Positions 46,433-55,404 of a stretch of 64,000 bases of DNA are shown here, piece by piece (the first letter of the stretch is position 1; the number at the start of each line of letters is the position of its first letter). This DNA comes from JAFGXT01 sp963677165 (GTDB lineage Bacteria > Verrucomicrobiota > Lentisphaeria > Victivallales > SZUA-371), in contig CAXXSX010000001.1 of NCBI GenBank assembly GCA_963677165.2, positions 496,001 to 560,000 of the forward strand, in the 5' to 3' direction. A program made the position numbers and the translations under genes. The notes beneath the pieces were generated by a model. It saw nothing but the letters and a program-made list of their open reading frames with translations. It searched no databases and was not told where the DNA came from.

Positions 46433-47308
46433 ATGTCGCAACCTGGAATTATTGCTGAAATTGGCTGCAACCATAAAGGAGATATGGACGTTGCTCATGA
46501 AATGATTATGATGGCAGGAACTTTCTGCAAAGTTGACGTTGTTAAATTTCAAAAGCGATGTATTCATGAGCTTTTAACTACAGAACAATACAATGCTCCG
46601 CATCCCAATTTTTACCACTCCTACGGTAAGACTTATGGAGAACATCGCGAAAAGCTTGAATTCGACCTTGACCAGCACCGTCAATTAAAGAAGTGGTGTG
46701 AAGAATCCGGGGTTGTATATTCTTCCTCGGTATGGGATTTGACTTCTGCAAAGGAAATCGCGTCACTTAATCCACAACTTATAAAAATTCCATCTGCCTG
46801 TAATTTGAACAAAGCAATGCTGGAGTATTTATGTGAAAATTATTCAGGAGAGATTCATTTGTCACTGGGGATGACGACCAAGGAAGAAGAAGAAAAAATC
46901 GTAACCCTTTTTGAACAACATAAACGGAATGAGGATCTGGTTCTATACAGCTGTACATCAGGATATCCTGTTCCTGCTGACGATGTTTGTCTGTTGGAAA
47001 TTACCAGATTGAAAGAGGTCTTTGGGCAGAGGGTCAAAGCGATAGGATTTTCGGGACATCACCTGGGGATTGCCATTGATGTTGCCGCTGTCGTGCTTGG
47101 TGCTCAGTGGGTTGAACGTCATTTTACTCTCGATCGTACCTGGAAAGGCACGGATCATGCGGCTTCTCTTGAGCCGGACGGTATGCGCAGGATAGCCAGA
47201 GACTGTCGTACTGTCATGAAAGCGATGACAAATAAAAAGCAGGAAGTTCTTGATATTGAACAGGTCCAGCGTGATAAACTTAAGAAAGGGCAGATTAAAT
47301 GGCAGTAA
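46433..47308 (+). CDS. Nonulosonic-acid (sialic acid/KDN-type) synthase, NeuB family, without SAF domain
   Basis: 291 residues. The TIM barrel of NeuB is complete: GIIAEIGCNHKGDMDVA at the N terminus, VVKFQKR, HREKLEFDLDQHRQLKKWCEE, IKIPSACNLN, GFSGHHLGIAIDVAAVVLGA and WVERHFTLDRTWKGTDHAASLEP. The enzyme joins phosphoenolpyruvate to a six-carbon sugar to make a nine-carbon acid. Usual NeuB has ~345 residues with a C-terminal antifreeze-like SAF domain that closes the neighbour's active site; here the protein ends just after the barrel. AAGGAAAC precedes ATG. It overlaps the cytidylyltransferase gene by 10 bp. Confidence 0.88.
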   Translation: MSQPGIIAEIGCNHKGDMDVAHEMIMMAGTFCKVDVVKFQKRCIHELLTTEQYNAPHPNFYHSYGKTYGEHREKLEFDLDQHRQLKKWCEESGVVYSSSVWDLTSAKEIASLNPQLIKIPSACNLNKAMLEYLCENYSGEIHLSLGMTTKEEEEKIVTLFEQHKRNEDLVLYSCTSGYPVPADDVCLLEITRLKEVFGQRVKAIGFSGHHLGIAIDVAAVVLGAQWVERHFTLDRTWKGTDHAASLEPDGMRRIARDCRTVMKAMTNKKQEVLDIEQVQRDKLKKGQIKWQ

Positions 47309-48477
47309 TTGCTTTTATACCAATCAGGGGAGGCAGTAAGTCAATTCCTTTAAAAAACATAAAAAATTTCTGTGGATATCCTCTTATTTACTGGAATCTC
47401 CTGGCTTTGGAGCAGTCTCCGGAGATCGATGAAGTGATTGTTGCAACTGACTACGACGAGATTGAAAGTGTTGTGGAAAGCATCAAGTTTTCAAAAGTCA
47501 GTATTTACCGTAGACTTTGGGAGAACGCTACTGATACAGCTTCTACGGAAAGTGTAATGCTTGAATATCTTGATTGGCGAAGCGGGGATTTAAAGGAGTC
47601 GGATATTTTTATGCTGGTTCAGGCAACTTCTCCCCTTACACAGTCGATTCACTTTTCCGAAGCCCTTAAGATGTATGGACAGGGTGCATTTGATTCTATT
47701 CTTTCCTGCGTCAGGATCAAACGTTTTTACTGGCATCGTGATGGAACGCCGGTCAATTATGACTATATGAATCGTCCGCTCAGGCAGAATTTTGATGGTA
47801 TAATGATGGAAAATGGCGCATTCTATATTAATACTGTCGCAAATGTCCGTAAGGGCGGAAACCGTTTGTCCGGTAAAATTGGGATATATGAAATGCCGGA
47901 ATATACCTCCATTGAGCTTGATAATCAAGATGACTGGCTTCTGGCAGAGAATTTAATGTATAAGTATGTTTGTACCGCGGAGTCAAAGCTGCGTCGGAAA
48001 GTTCGGCTTTTTATCTCTGATGTGGATGGAGTTCTGACCGATGGGAGTATGTATTATTCCGAAAAAGGCGATGAACTCAAACGTTTCCATACTTATGATG
48101 GAATGGCATTTAAAATTTTGCGTGAAGCTGGTATAAAAACCGCGGTCATCACCTCTGAAAATACCCGGATTGTGGAGAATCGTGCAAAGAAACTGAAAAT
48201 AGATTTTGTGGTTCAGGGGAGTACTCATGGCGGAAAAGTTGAGGCTGCGCGTGAGCTGTGTGAAAAGTTGAATATTCCGATGGAAGAGACGGTTTATGTC
48301 GGTGATGACATCAATTGTTATGAATTGCTCAATGAAGTTGGCATTGCGGCATGTCCCGATAATGCGGTTCAAAAAATAAAACTGATTCCGGGAATTATCC
48401 GTTTGAGCCGCAAGGGCGGTGAGGGCGCTGTTAGAGAGCTTGTTGATTCACTCCGGTTGAATTCCGGAGAATCGTAA
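47299..48477 (+). CDS. Fusion of acylneuraminate cytidylyltransferase (NeuA) and KdsC-like HAD phosphatase
   Basis: 392 residues. Residues 1-225 are a CMP-nonulosonate synthetase: IPIRGGSKSIPLKNIKNFCG (CTP-binding P-loop), VIVATDYDEI, LVQATSPLT, and NGAFYINT. Residues ~232-392 are a C0-type HAD phosphatase of the KdsC family: FISDVDGVLTDGSMYY (nucleophile Asp241, acid Asp243), VITSENTRIVENRA, GSTHGGKVEAA and VYVGDDINCYELL. Together they could dephosphorylate the 9-phosphate product of NeuB and activate it with CMP. The same fused order occurs in animal CMAS. AAAGGG lies eight bases upstream of ATG. KDN or another nonulosonate is likely; see findings. Confidence 0.88.
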   Translation: MAVIAFIPIRGGSKSIPLKNIKNFCGYPLIYWNLLALEQSPEIDEVIVATDYDEIESVVESIKFSKVSIYRRLWENATDTASTESVMLEYLDWRSGDLKESDIFMLVQATSPLTQSIHFSEALKMYGQGAFDSILSCVRIKRFYWHRDGTPVNYDYMNRPLRQNFDGIMMENGAFYINTVANVRKGGNRLSGKIGIYEMPEYTSIELDNQDDWLLAENLMYKYVCTAESKLRRKVRLFISDVDGVLTDGSMYYSEKGDELKRFHTYDGMAFKILREAGIKTAVITSENTRIVENRAKKLKIDFVVQGSTHGGKVEAARELCEKLNIPMEETVYVGDDINCYELLNEVGIAACPDNAVQKIKLIPGIIRLSRKGGEGAVRELVDSLRLNSGES

Positions 48478-48511
48478 GCCTAAAAAGATGCAGTTGTGAG
48501 AAATAAAACAA

Positions 48512-49282
48512 TTATCTCTTCAGACAGTTCCGTTTTATTCCGGCAAACAGACGCGGTTTAACCAGTCCAAGTTTTGCCAGCAGAAATTTCAGTCCCGTAA
48601 TTAGACAGCCGATGCCGTATATAGAACTTCGCTTGAAATTAATACTGGAGGCCTCCGGGAAGTATTTTGTGGGACAGCTGACTTCGGCGATCATTGTACC
48701 GGTCCACGCAATCTGTGCAAGCATTTGATTGTCAAAAACAAAATCATCAGAGTTCACGCCTAGGTCCAGAGATTCCAGCAGTTCGCGTGAGAATGCACGA
48801 TAGCCAGTGTGATATTCTGAAAGTTTTGCGCCAAGCATCATGTTTTCTGTCATAGTCAAGAAACGGTTACAGATATATTTGTATATTGGCATACCGCCTT
48901 TCAGGGCTTCTCCACCGAGAATACGGGAAGCGAGAACACAATGATACAATCCGTTGCCGATCATTGATGTCATGGCCGGGATCAGCATGGGAGTATACTG
49001 GTAATCCGGGTGTACCATTATGACAATGTCTGCACCTTCTTCCAGGGCAAGTTCATAGCATTTTTTCTGATTGCCGCCGTATCCGGTATTGTGTTCCATC
49101 TGGTAGGAGCTTGCTTTTTCCAGGGTTTTCGCGATTTCTATTGTATCATCCCTGCTTGCGTCATCAACGACAATGACCCAGTCTACAAACGGTTGTGAAA
49201 TAACTTCTTCATAGGTTTTTTTCAGAGTTTCAGCCGCATTGTAAGCTGGCATTACTACAATAACTTTTTTCCCGTTGTACAT
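48512..49282 (-). CDS. Glycosyltransferase family 2, polyprenyl-phosphate sugar synthase-like
   Basis: 256 residues. VIVVMPAYNAAETLKKTYEEV, VVDDASRDDT and the metal-binding IVMVHPDYQYTP (HPD variant of DxD) are those of dolichol/polyprenyl-phosphate mannose synthase-type GT2 enzymes; TGYRAFSRELLESLD is a conserved C-terminal block. No strong transmembrane helix is visible, though the end (GIGCLITGLKFLLAKLGLV) may touch the membrane. It would load a sugar onto a lipid phosphate at the inner membrane. It is divergent from the TMTC-like glycosyltransferase, with overlapping promoters. Confidence 0.87.
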   Translation of the reverse strand: MYNGKKVIVVMPAYNAAETLKKTYEEVISQPFVDWVIVVDDASRDDTIEIAKTLEKASSYQMEHNTGYGGNQKKCYELALEEGADIVIMVHPDYQYTPMLIPAMTSMIGNGLYHCVLASRILGGEALKGGMPIYKYICNRFLTMTENMMLGAKLSEYHTGYRAFSRELLESLDLGVNSDDFVFDNQMLAQIAWTGTMIAEVSCPTKYFPEASSINFKRSSIYGIGCLITGLKFLLAKLGLVKPRLFAGIKRNCLKR

Positions 49283-49322
49283 TGTGAAATATCTTAATTC
49301 ATTTATTAAAAGTTAACTTTTG

Positions 49323-49351
49323 ATTATAATATGAAATACTTGATTAAACAA
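49323..49351 (-). promoter_or_regulatory. Promoter of the GT2 gene
   Basis: Minus strand TTGTTT (49351-49346), 17 bp, TATAAT (49328-49323). It overlaps the promoter on the other strand. Confidence 0.6.
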
Positions 49352-49367
49352 ATTATTAACCTATATT
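49340..49367 (+). promoter_or_regulatory. Promoter of the TMTC-like gene
   Basis: TTGATT (49340-49345), 16 bp, TATATT (49362-49367), 36 bp before the start codon. It shares 12 bases with the divergent GT2 promoter, so the two can compete or be co-regulated. Confidence 0.55.
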
Positions 49368-49403
49368 TTCTACAATAAATATCTTGTTGGAATAAAAGAC
49401 TTA

Positions 49404-51212
49404 ATGAAAACCGTAACATTTAACGATCAGATCGATTGGTTATATCAGATTATTCTTATCATAATTCCAGCCGCTTTATTGCTGCCGTCGTTAAGTTTCG
49501 GATTATATTACCAATGGGACGACGCGTATTTTCTGATGAATAACCGGATGGGGTTTAGTTTTGATAACGTGGTTTACTGGCTGACACATCCGACAATGGC
49601 AGTTTATACTCCGGCTACCATGTTTTCGTTTATGTTTGATTTCAGCTTGTGGGGCGTAAATCCGGCTTTGTCGCGGTTCATCAATATTTTACTACATTGT
49701 CTTTCTGTTTGGCTGCTATATCGCTTAATGTTGTTAATCGGAGTAAAGCGTATTGTGGCTTTTCTTTTCACACTTGCTTTTGCGGTGAACCCTCAACGGG
49801 TTGAATCGGTTGTATGGATTGCTGAACGAAAAGATGTGCTTTGCGCGGCAGCGTACTTCGGAGCGCTAATCTGTTTTATTCAGGGATGTCGTCGAGATCG
49901 GATTTCCATTGGTTCGCTTGTGTTGCTGGTTGTTGCTCTCGGAGCCAAGCCCATGGCATTTCCTTTGCCGCTGCTGTTTGCGGTGTATGCAGTTCATCAT
50001 TACCGAAGTTTCAGCATTAAGCCATATCTTAAAATTTTATGGCCCGGTATATTGATTACTGTTTGTGCTTCCCTGGTATTCTGGCGTTTTTCTACTGATG
50101 ATATCATTCCTTTGACGTTTCCCCATAACTTACTGGTGGCGCTTCACAATATCTGCTGGTTTATGGCTACCGCAATTTTGCCCGTTGAAGTTTGTCCTAT
50201 TTATCCGTTGGTTCGTTTTTCTCTTGGTACGATATTCATGATGATTGTTGTATTAAGTTTGAGCAGTAGTTTGCTGTATTATTTATGGAGGCGTTATAAC
50301 GGGAAAATTATGTTCTATGATATTTTGCCGTTTACAACGGCCTATTTATTTAGCCTGATTCCTGTTTTCGGTATTCTGATGGTCAGTAGTACGAATTACT
50401 GTGACCGGTACAATTACATTCCGGCAGGAATTTTGCTGACCGGCCTGGGATTACTGGTGACAAAAAATAGTATTCGGATAAAGAGTGTAATGATTCACAG
50501 GATTGTTCGGTTGGCGATTCCGATTTACCTGTCATATCTTGCTATGCTGACTGTTATGTATTTGCCAGCCTGGAGTTCAAGTTATGCTATATTCAAAGCA
50601 TCTCTGAAATACAAATATCCCAATTTAAAAGTGTTGCTTGCGATTGCAGGAAACGGGTTGAGTGAACAACGTCCGGACCGCGTGATCGAAGGTGGTAGGC
50701 TCCTGCTTGATCATTCCCTGTATATGCCGGGTAAACCTCTGCCGTTAACATCGCAGGAGGGAATGACTATGTATAATACCGCATTAGGAATTTTTGGAAC
50801 CGGATACCAGCAGTTGGGATTTAATCAGCGTGCATTGGTTTTCCTGCGAGAATTTGATCGTATTCGGCAGCAGGGAAAAATCAGGTTATATATGGGACCG
50901 CTTGTAATGAAAAATTCATACAATGCCCTTGCGCATTGCTACTTAGCAAGGGGGCAGCGCCTGAAAGCAATGGAAGCCCTGAGGACTGCCAGGGAGGAAA
51001 TGGTTGCGAAGTCTCCCGATCACAATCTCTATAGTGGCATCATTCAATATCTCTCAGGAAATTACACGAGCGCAATGAGATATTTTGGCACAATACTGAT
51101 GCATAATAATGCTGATGATATTGCTCGTCATAATTTTACGGAAGCATCAGAAAAGCATCAGAATCGGCTTCCTCCTGATACGGCAGCAATCAAACTTAGA
51201 ACAAATCTTTGA
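49404..51212 (+). CDS. TMTC-like GT-C membrane glycosyltransferase with C-terminal TPR region
   Basis: 602 residues. About ten transmembrane helices cover residues 12-400; the first periplasmic loop carries YYQWDDAYF (Asp39-Asp40), the acidic pair of GT-C enzymes, and NPQRVESVVWIAERKDVL is the hallmark of the TMTC/DUF1736 family. Residues ~430-590 are helical repeats of TPR type (ALAHCYLARGQRLKAMEAL). Animal TMTC proteins transfer mannose from dolichol phosphate onto proteins (CAZy GT105), so this may be a bacterial polyprenyl-P-sugar:protein glycosyltransferase, with the divergent GT2 making the donor. That role is an inference. Its end overlaps the TauE gene by 17 bp. Confidence 0.82.
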   Translation: MKTVTFNDQIDWLYQIILIIIPAALLLPSLSFGLYYQWDDAYFLMNNRMGFSFDNVVYWLTHPTMAVYTPATMFSFMFDFSLWGVNPALSRFINILLHCLSVWLLYRLMLLIGVKRIVAFLFTLAFAVNPQRVESVVWIAERKDVLCAAAYFGALICFIQGCRRDRISIGSLVLLVVALGAKPMAFPLPLLFAVYAVHHYRSFSIKPYLKILWPGILITVCASLVFWRFSTDDIIPLTFPHNLLVALHNICWFMATAILPVEVCPIYPLVRFSLGTIFMMIVVLSLSSSLLYYLWRRYNGKIMFYDILPFTTAYLFSLIPVFGILMVSSTNYCDRYNYIPAGILLTGLGLLVTKNSIRIKSVMIHRIVRLAIPIYLSYLAMLTVMYLPAWSSSYAIFKASLKYKYPNLKVLLAIAGNGLSEQRPDRVIEGGRLLLDHSLYMPGKPLPLTSQEGMTMYNTALGIFGTGYQQLGFNQRALVFLREFDRIRQQGKIRLYMGPLVMKNSYNALAHCYLARGQRLKAMEALRTAREEMVAKSPDHNLYSGIIQYLSGNYTSAMRYFGTILMHNNADDIARHNFTEASEKHQNRLPPDTAAIKLRTNL

Positions 51213-51972
51213 TGGACCAGCAAAGTTTTAAGGTTGCGGCCAGTGCCAGAACTTGAAGAATGATATTGAACCATTTCTGCGGTAGTTTGTGGAGAATAAA
51301 AATTCCAGCCGCAGCTCCCAAAGCAATAAATGGAATCATCAGCAGGTCGGCACGTACCGATGACAGAGTGATTCGGCCTTCCCAGATATAAAACGGCATC
51401 TTTGTCCAGTTCAGGATCATGAAAAACCATGCACCGGTACCAACGTATTCCTCTTTGGGGAGTTGCATGGCCAGCAGATAAATCACCATAATCGGGCCGG
51501 CCGCGTTTGCCAGTTGGGATGCCATTCCGGCCGCAAAGCCCATCGCGGCGGCAAAGGCCGGGTTACTTGGAACCTGCAGTTCTTCGCCTTTCTGCATTCG
51601 CTTACGGATAAAACTGACTGTCAGCATAATAAGTACGATAATACCGATAATCGGTTTGAGCTGTTTATCGCTGATAAAACGGATAATAACCGATCCGGCA
51701 ACGACACCGGAAAGGGCCCACGGGAGGAGCTTCAGGACGATTTTCCATTTGGCATGTTTATTAAAATAGGTGATCGCAAAGATATCCGCGGTTGCCAGGA
51801 TAGGGAGGATCAATCCGGTTGACTCTTTGGCCTGAAAAGCCATTGCCATCAGTGGTACCATTACAATTCCAACGCCGGGCATACCGTTTTTATTTACTCC
51901 CGCCAGAAAGGCGCACAGGCATAATATCATAACCTGCCAGTGCAGATAATTACCGAAAAAAAACTCGTACAT
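51196..51972 (-). CDS. TauE/SafE-family sulfite/organic anion exporter
   Basis: 258 residues, about eight transmembrane helices. Typical repeats of the family are seen: CAFLAGVNKNGMPGVGIVMVPLMA near the N terminus and MGFAAGMASQLANAAGPIMVIYLLA in the second half, with a conserved Gly/Pro/Asn pattern. These carriers export sulfite, sulfoacetate or other small anions. Sulfated polysaccharide breakdown would make sense in this genome, but no sulfatase is in the window. The gene is alone on its strand, and its 3' end overlaps that of the TMTC-like gene. Confidence 0.88.
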   Translation of the reverse strand: MYEFFFGNYLHWQVMILCLCAFLAGVNKNGMPGVGIVMVPLMAMAFQAKESTGLILPILATADIFAITYFNKHAKWKIVLKLLPWALSGVVAGSVIIRFISDKQLKPIIGIIVLIMLTVSFIRKRMQKGEELQVPSNPAFAAAMGFAAGMASQLANAAGPIMVIYLLAMQLPKEEYVGTGAWFFMILNWTKMPFYIWEGRITLSSVRADLLMIPFIALGAAAGIFILHKLPQKWFNIILQVLALAATLKLCWSIKDLF

Positions 51973-52082
51973 CTTTAAATCCAGTCCAATTATGGTTATT
52001 AATGTTAAAGCTAAAACAGAGAACAGACCATAACTACGTTAATAATCAAGTTTTAATCAGGAATTATTAAAAAATTATATAT

Positions 52083-54413
52083 TTATTTTGAGCACAAGAG
52101 GTTTATGCTTTGTTTTTCTCCGTATTGACGATTCGTTATTTCAAGGCGGTAGATATTTTGAGAAACTGGACATGGTTTCCGGGCTTCCAGGCCAACAGTC
52201 TCCCCGAGGGTCAGGCGGTCCGAACAATATATGAACAACGCTCCGCTTCGTGCTCCGGCATCGGTAAGTTTCAATTGAATTGTATTGGTGGTGAAACAAA
52301 AATCGGCGATTTCAGCGCTTCCACAGGATATATGCAGATTGGAACCTGCCAGAAAAGGTTCGGTCACTTCTTGTGGAATTGGAGTGATACGCACAAGGTT
52401 GCTTGCGTGGGGAGCAACTTCTTCAAAATGTATTAGGGAATTATTAACGATTTCAACCGTTTCATTCCAGAAAGACCAGATTAGGTATGAGGTTGATTCT
52501 GGAAGACCGGTTTTTTTTATTCCAAGTTTCATTGAACATGAGGTGTCTGCCGGGTTATATCCTGTTACGACTGCGGCTTTCCCCCAGGAACGTTGAGATA
52601 GATAACCGAGCCAGCGGTGTTTTATATCCGTTCCGCCGTTAAGTGATAAACCGGTTTCAGGCGCGGGCGGCATCAGTATTTCCAGCATACGCAGATTCTC
52701 GTGACTTTCTGGTTTGTCGATCAGGTCAGATATCGCCGTTAATCCTCCGAGGGTACCAACATAGTTATGCCACGTTCGCCATTCATCTTCTGAGAGGCTC
52801 CCGGTGGATCGGAGATATGTTACATCCGGATCACATGTAAACAGTATTCTGTTGGCATGGGTGGAAGAACCTACTGTTTCAAGGCAGCGAGAGATCGTGC
52901 AGTCATGGGCGGCCTTCCAGTGTGAGCAGGAATCCGGTCCGGTGCGGACCGCATCAGCGTAACCGAATACGCCTCGGTTGAAACCAGCACAGGCCAACAG
53001 GTATGAGTCTTCTCCGACGACCTCTCGATAGAGTTGGTATAGTTCCCGGTAAACTTCCAGACTGGTTTTTGAGGAATCGTAAAAACGAGTTTTGTCATCG
53101 ATAGTGTTGAAATCTATTTTGAAATATTTAAATCCCAGTTCTTTGAATTCAATGAGTAATTCTCTGAGGAATTTCTTTACTTCAGGGTGAGAGGGGTCCA
53201 GCCAGTATGAGGTTGGTCCCCAGTTGGAGGCTTGCCTTGCGAGTGAACCGTCTGCTGAACGCTGAAACCAGTCGGGATGTGAGTGGAAAATCGCGGTGTT
53301 TTTATGTACAGCTAAGGGAGCTAGCCAGATTCCCGGTAATGCTCCGGTTTGTTGAATTGTTGATATGACTGGTTTCCATCCGACCTGAAACTTTTCATTA
53401 CACTTCCAGTTCCCAACCGTTTGTTGAAAACCGTCATCTATCTGGATAAAGTCCGGTTTAATACGCTGTTCTTCTTTTTTGAATGTTTTTGTTACTTTCA
53501 GAACGGTTTCTGCATCGACATCAGGGCCGACACTGTACCAACTACACCAGCCGGATGGCGTTTTCCTGGCAGTTCTGCAGCCGTGAGTGGCTGCCTGCCA
53601 GCGCATGATTAGCGGGAGGGCTTCATGATAAGGCAGAATTACCAGCGCAATCTCCTGAGCATTGCGGCTTTGGCCCGGTTCAAGGATTATATCCGACATT
53701 TCCGCTGTGGCTTCAAACTGGAGCTGTTCCGGATTCCCGGTATGACAGCGAAATGAGGTCCAGGCGCGCGGAGAGCCGGTTGCTGCCACAGTAAAACCAA
53801 TATTGCCGGAGTCCTTGTAAAGTGTTACATAGTCTTTGAAGCAGCGCCAGTCTCCATCGGTATCAAATGGACGTTGGCTAAGTGGAGTGGGAATCGGCAT
53901 ATTAAAGCCTTTCCATAACCTGATTATCTGTTCGTTGTTACTAAGCATTTTCTCCGCAAGGTTACCGCTGCGTTTACTGGCGCCGACTGTCGACAGCATC
54001 CAGTCATATGGGTTGCCCTGGCAATTTAGATATGAGTTTTTTGAAGATAACAATCCCATTTCTGCTAGTCTGAGTTGTTGTTCGGAAGTATTTTTTACTG
54101 TCGCTCCAAGCAACACAATCGGCAGTCGTTCGTGAGCCGTTATGTGCCAGGAGATATCCAGCCCTTCCTGGCTGTTCCAGCCGAATGTGTATTCGATACC
54201 CGGGCCAGCAAAGGAACTTTTCTGCATGTTGGAAATTTCAAATGATGATGGATGTATCGGTCGTGGGGCCGAAGTTGCGTCATCAGTCAGGATTATTCCG
54301 GGAATTCCGGAAGACAGTTGCCAGTCAGGTGTTTTTATAAAGAGTCCGTCGTCATTAACAGATAATTCCACATTACTGGAGCCATAAGTATAGTATGATA
54401 TATTTTTCGACAT
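52083..54413 (-). CDS. Alpha-galactosidase-like glycoside hydrolase family 36 protein
   Basis: 776 residues, no signal peptide. A large N-terminal beta-sandwich (~1-270) precedes the barrel (~280-600). SGWCSWYSV, PDFIQIDDGFQ, GIWLAPLAV and YFKIDFNTI (nucleophile Asp434) are GH36/clan GH-D motifs; DAVRTGPDSCSHW has the acid/base Asp494. A C-terminal beta domain closes the protein. It would remove alpha-1,6-galactose, for example from galactomannan oligosaccharides or raffinose-type sugars. CAGGAG lies eight bases before ATG. The divergent AraC regulator 100 bp away probably controls it. Confidence 0.9.
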   Translation of the reverse strand: MSKNISYYTYGSSNVELSVNDDGLFIKTPDWQLSSGIPGIILTDDATSAPRPIHPSSFEISNMQKSSFAGPGIEYTFGWNSQEGLDISWHITAHERLPIVLLGATVKNTSEQQLRLAEMGLLSSKNSYLNCQGNPYDWMLSTVGASKRSGNLAEKMLSNNEQIIRLWKGFNMPIPTPLSQRPFDTDGDWRCFKDYVTLYKDSGNIGFTVAATGSPRAWTSFRCHTGNPEQLQFEATAEMSDIILEPGQSRNAQEIALVILPYHEALPLIMRWQAATHGCRTARKTPSGWCSWYSVGPDVDAETVLKVTKTFKKEEQRIKPDFIQIDDGFQQTVGNWKCNEKFQVGWKPVISTIQQTGALPGIWLAPLAVHKNTAIFHSHPDWFQRSADGSLARQASNWGPTSYWLDPSHPEVKKFLRELLIEFKELGFKYFKIDFNTIDDKTRFYDSSKTSLEVYRELYQLYREVVGEDSYLLACAGFNRGVFGYADAVRTGPDSCSHWKAAHDCTISRCLETVGSSTHANRILFTCDPDVTYLRSTGSLSEDEWRTWHNYVGTLGGLTAISDLIDKPESHENLRMLEILMPPAPETGLSLNGGTDIKHRWLGYLSQRSWGKAAVVTGYNPADTSCSMKLGIKKTGLPESTSYLIWSFWNETVEIVNNSLIHFEEVAPHASNLVRITPIPQEVTEPFLAGSNLHISCGSAEIADFCFTTNTIQLKLTDAGARSGALFIYCSDRLTLGETVGLEARKPCPVSQNIYRLEITNRQYGEKQSINLLCSK

Positions 54414-54426
54414 TTTTAATCTCCTG

Positions 54427-54476
54427 TTGATTGTGTATTGTTATGGATATATTATAATCATTATGGTAGTTCTCAA
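54427..54476. promoter_or_regulatory. Overlapping divergent promoters of the GH36 and AraC genes
   Basis: Minus strand for GH36: TTGAGA (54476-54471), 16 bp, TAATAT (54454-54449). Plus strand for AraC: TTGATT (54427-54432), 17 bp, TATTAT (54450-54455). The two -10 elements share bases, so one regulator site could control both. Confidence 0.55.
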
Positions 54477-54513
54477 CAATGGATTGATGTGATATTATAT
54501 GGAGTTTTGTGAT

Positions 54514-55380
54514 ATGTTTGTTTCCAGTCCTGCAAAGGTTCACATAAATGAAAAACATTCAAAAAGGGAATTGGATTTTTATTATTCCGGAGAAGAAAAA
54601 TGTACTCCCGGTTATGAATGGGGTCCAATGGTACGTGATCATTTTGTTCTTCATGTGATTTTTTCCGGGTGTGGACGTTTTCAGGTAGGTGATCGGGAAC
54701 AAGTACTGAAGGCAGGAGATTTTTTCATAATATATCCCGGTGTAAAAACCTGGTACAAGGCTGATCTGGATAATCCCTGGCATTACTGCTGGGTCGGATT
54801 CGACGGAATTCAGGTATCGGAACTTTTTCAAACTGCTGGAATTGACCCGAAAATACCATGGGGAAATGGAATTTTTGATATGGTGGAAATAGAAAAGTGT
54901 TTTAAACGTTTTTCTGATTACGATAATACTTCATTATTTGAAAATGAATTAAATTGTATTTCTGTTTTATACCGGCTTTTTGCATTGTTGGTTGCCGCGT
55001 GTCCGGATAATTCCAGCAGTTACAGGAGTGGTGATATTCGCGCTGAGTATATAAGTCGCGTTATTTCATTAGTTGAACGGCGTTATTCAGATAATTCCCT
55101 CGGTGTAAATGATATGGCTGTTGCAGCCAGTATCAACCGGTATTATCTGGCCCGAATCTTCCGTCGATTTCTGAGTACTTCGCCTTCGGGTTATCTGAAT
55201 GCATTCAGGATGCGTAAAGCGGTGGAACTGCTGACTGAAAACAAGGAACTTTCTATAAAAGAAATTGCTTATTCGGTCGGGTATCGTGACCCTCTTTTTT
55301 TCTCGCGGATGTTTCGTCGCTTTTACGGCATACCGGCAACACAATACAGAAAAAATTTTTTGAACCAGACTTTACCTTAA
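54514..55380 (+). CDS. AraC-family transcriptional regulator
   Basis: 288 residues from ATG 54514, which has GGAG nine bases upstream; an in-frame ATG at 54499 has no ribosome site. An N-terminal AraC-type cupin (~20-140: HFVLHVIFSGCGRFQV, GDFFIIYPGVKTWYKA) is followed by two helix-turn-helix units (LGVNDMAVAASINRYYLARIF and IKEIAYSVGYRDPLFFSRMF), ending with GIPATQYRK. Divergence from GH36 suggests it activates that gene upon binding a galactoside. Unlike the first AraC gene of the window, it has a proper leader. Confidence 0.93.
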   Translation: MFVSSPAKVHINEKHSKRELDFYYSGEEKCTPGYEWGPMVRDHFVLHVIFSGCGRFQVGDREQVLKAGDFFIIYPGVKTWYKADLDNPWHYCWVGFDGIQVSELFQTAGIDPKIPWGNGIFDMVEIEKCFKRFSDYDNTSLFENELNCISVLYRLFALLVAACPDNSSSYRSGDIRAEYISRVISLVERRYSDNSLGVNDMAVAASINRYYLARIFRRFLSTSPSGYLNAFRMRKAVELLTENKELSIKEIAYSVGYRDPLFFSRMFRRFYGIPATQYRKNFLNQTLP

Positions 55381-55404
55381 TACTCTGTTGATTCTAAAGA
55401 ATAT

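Noticed and set aside
46433..47308. NeuB frame could be truncated by a frameshift that removed its SAF domain.
   Set aside because: The next gene overlaps the stop by 10 bp with a good ribosome site, and no SAF-like remnant appears in any frame downstream.
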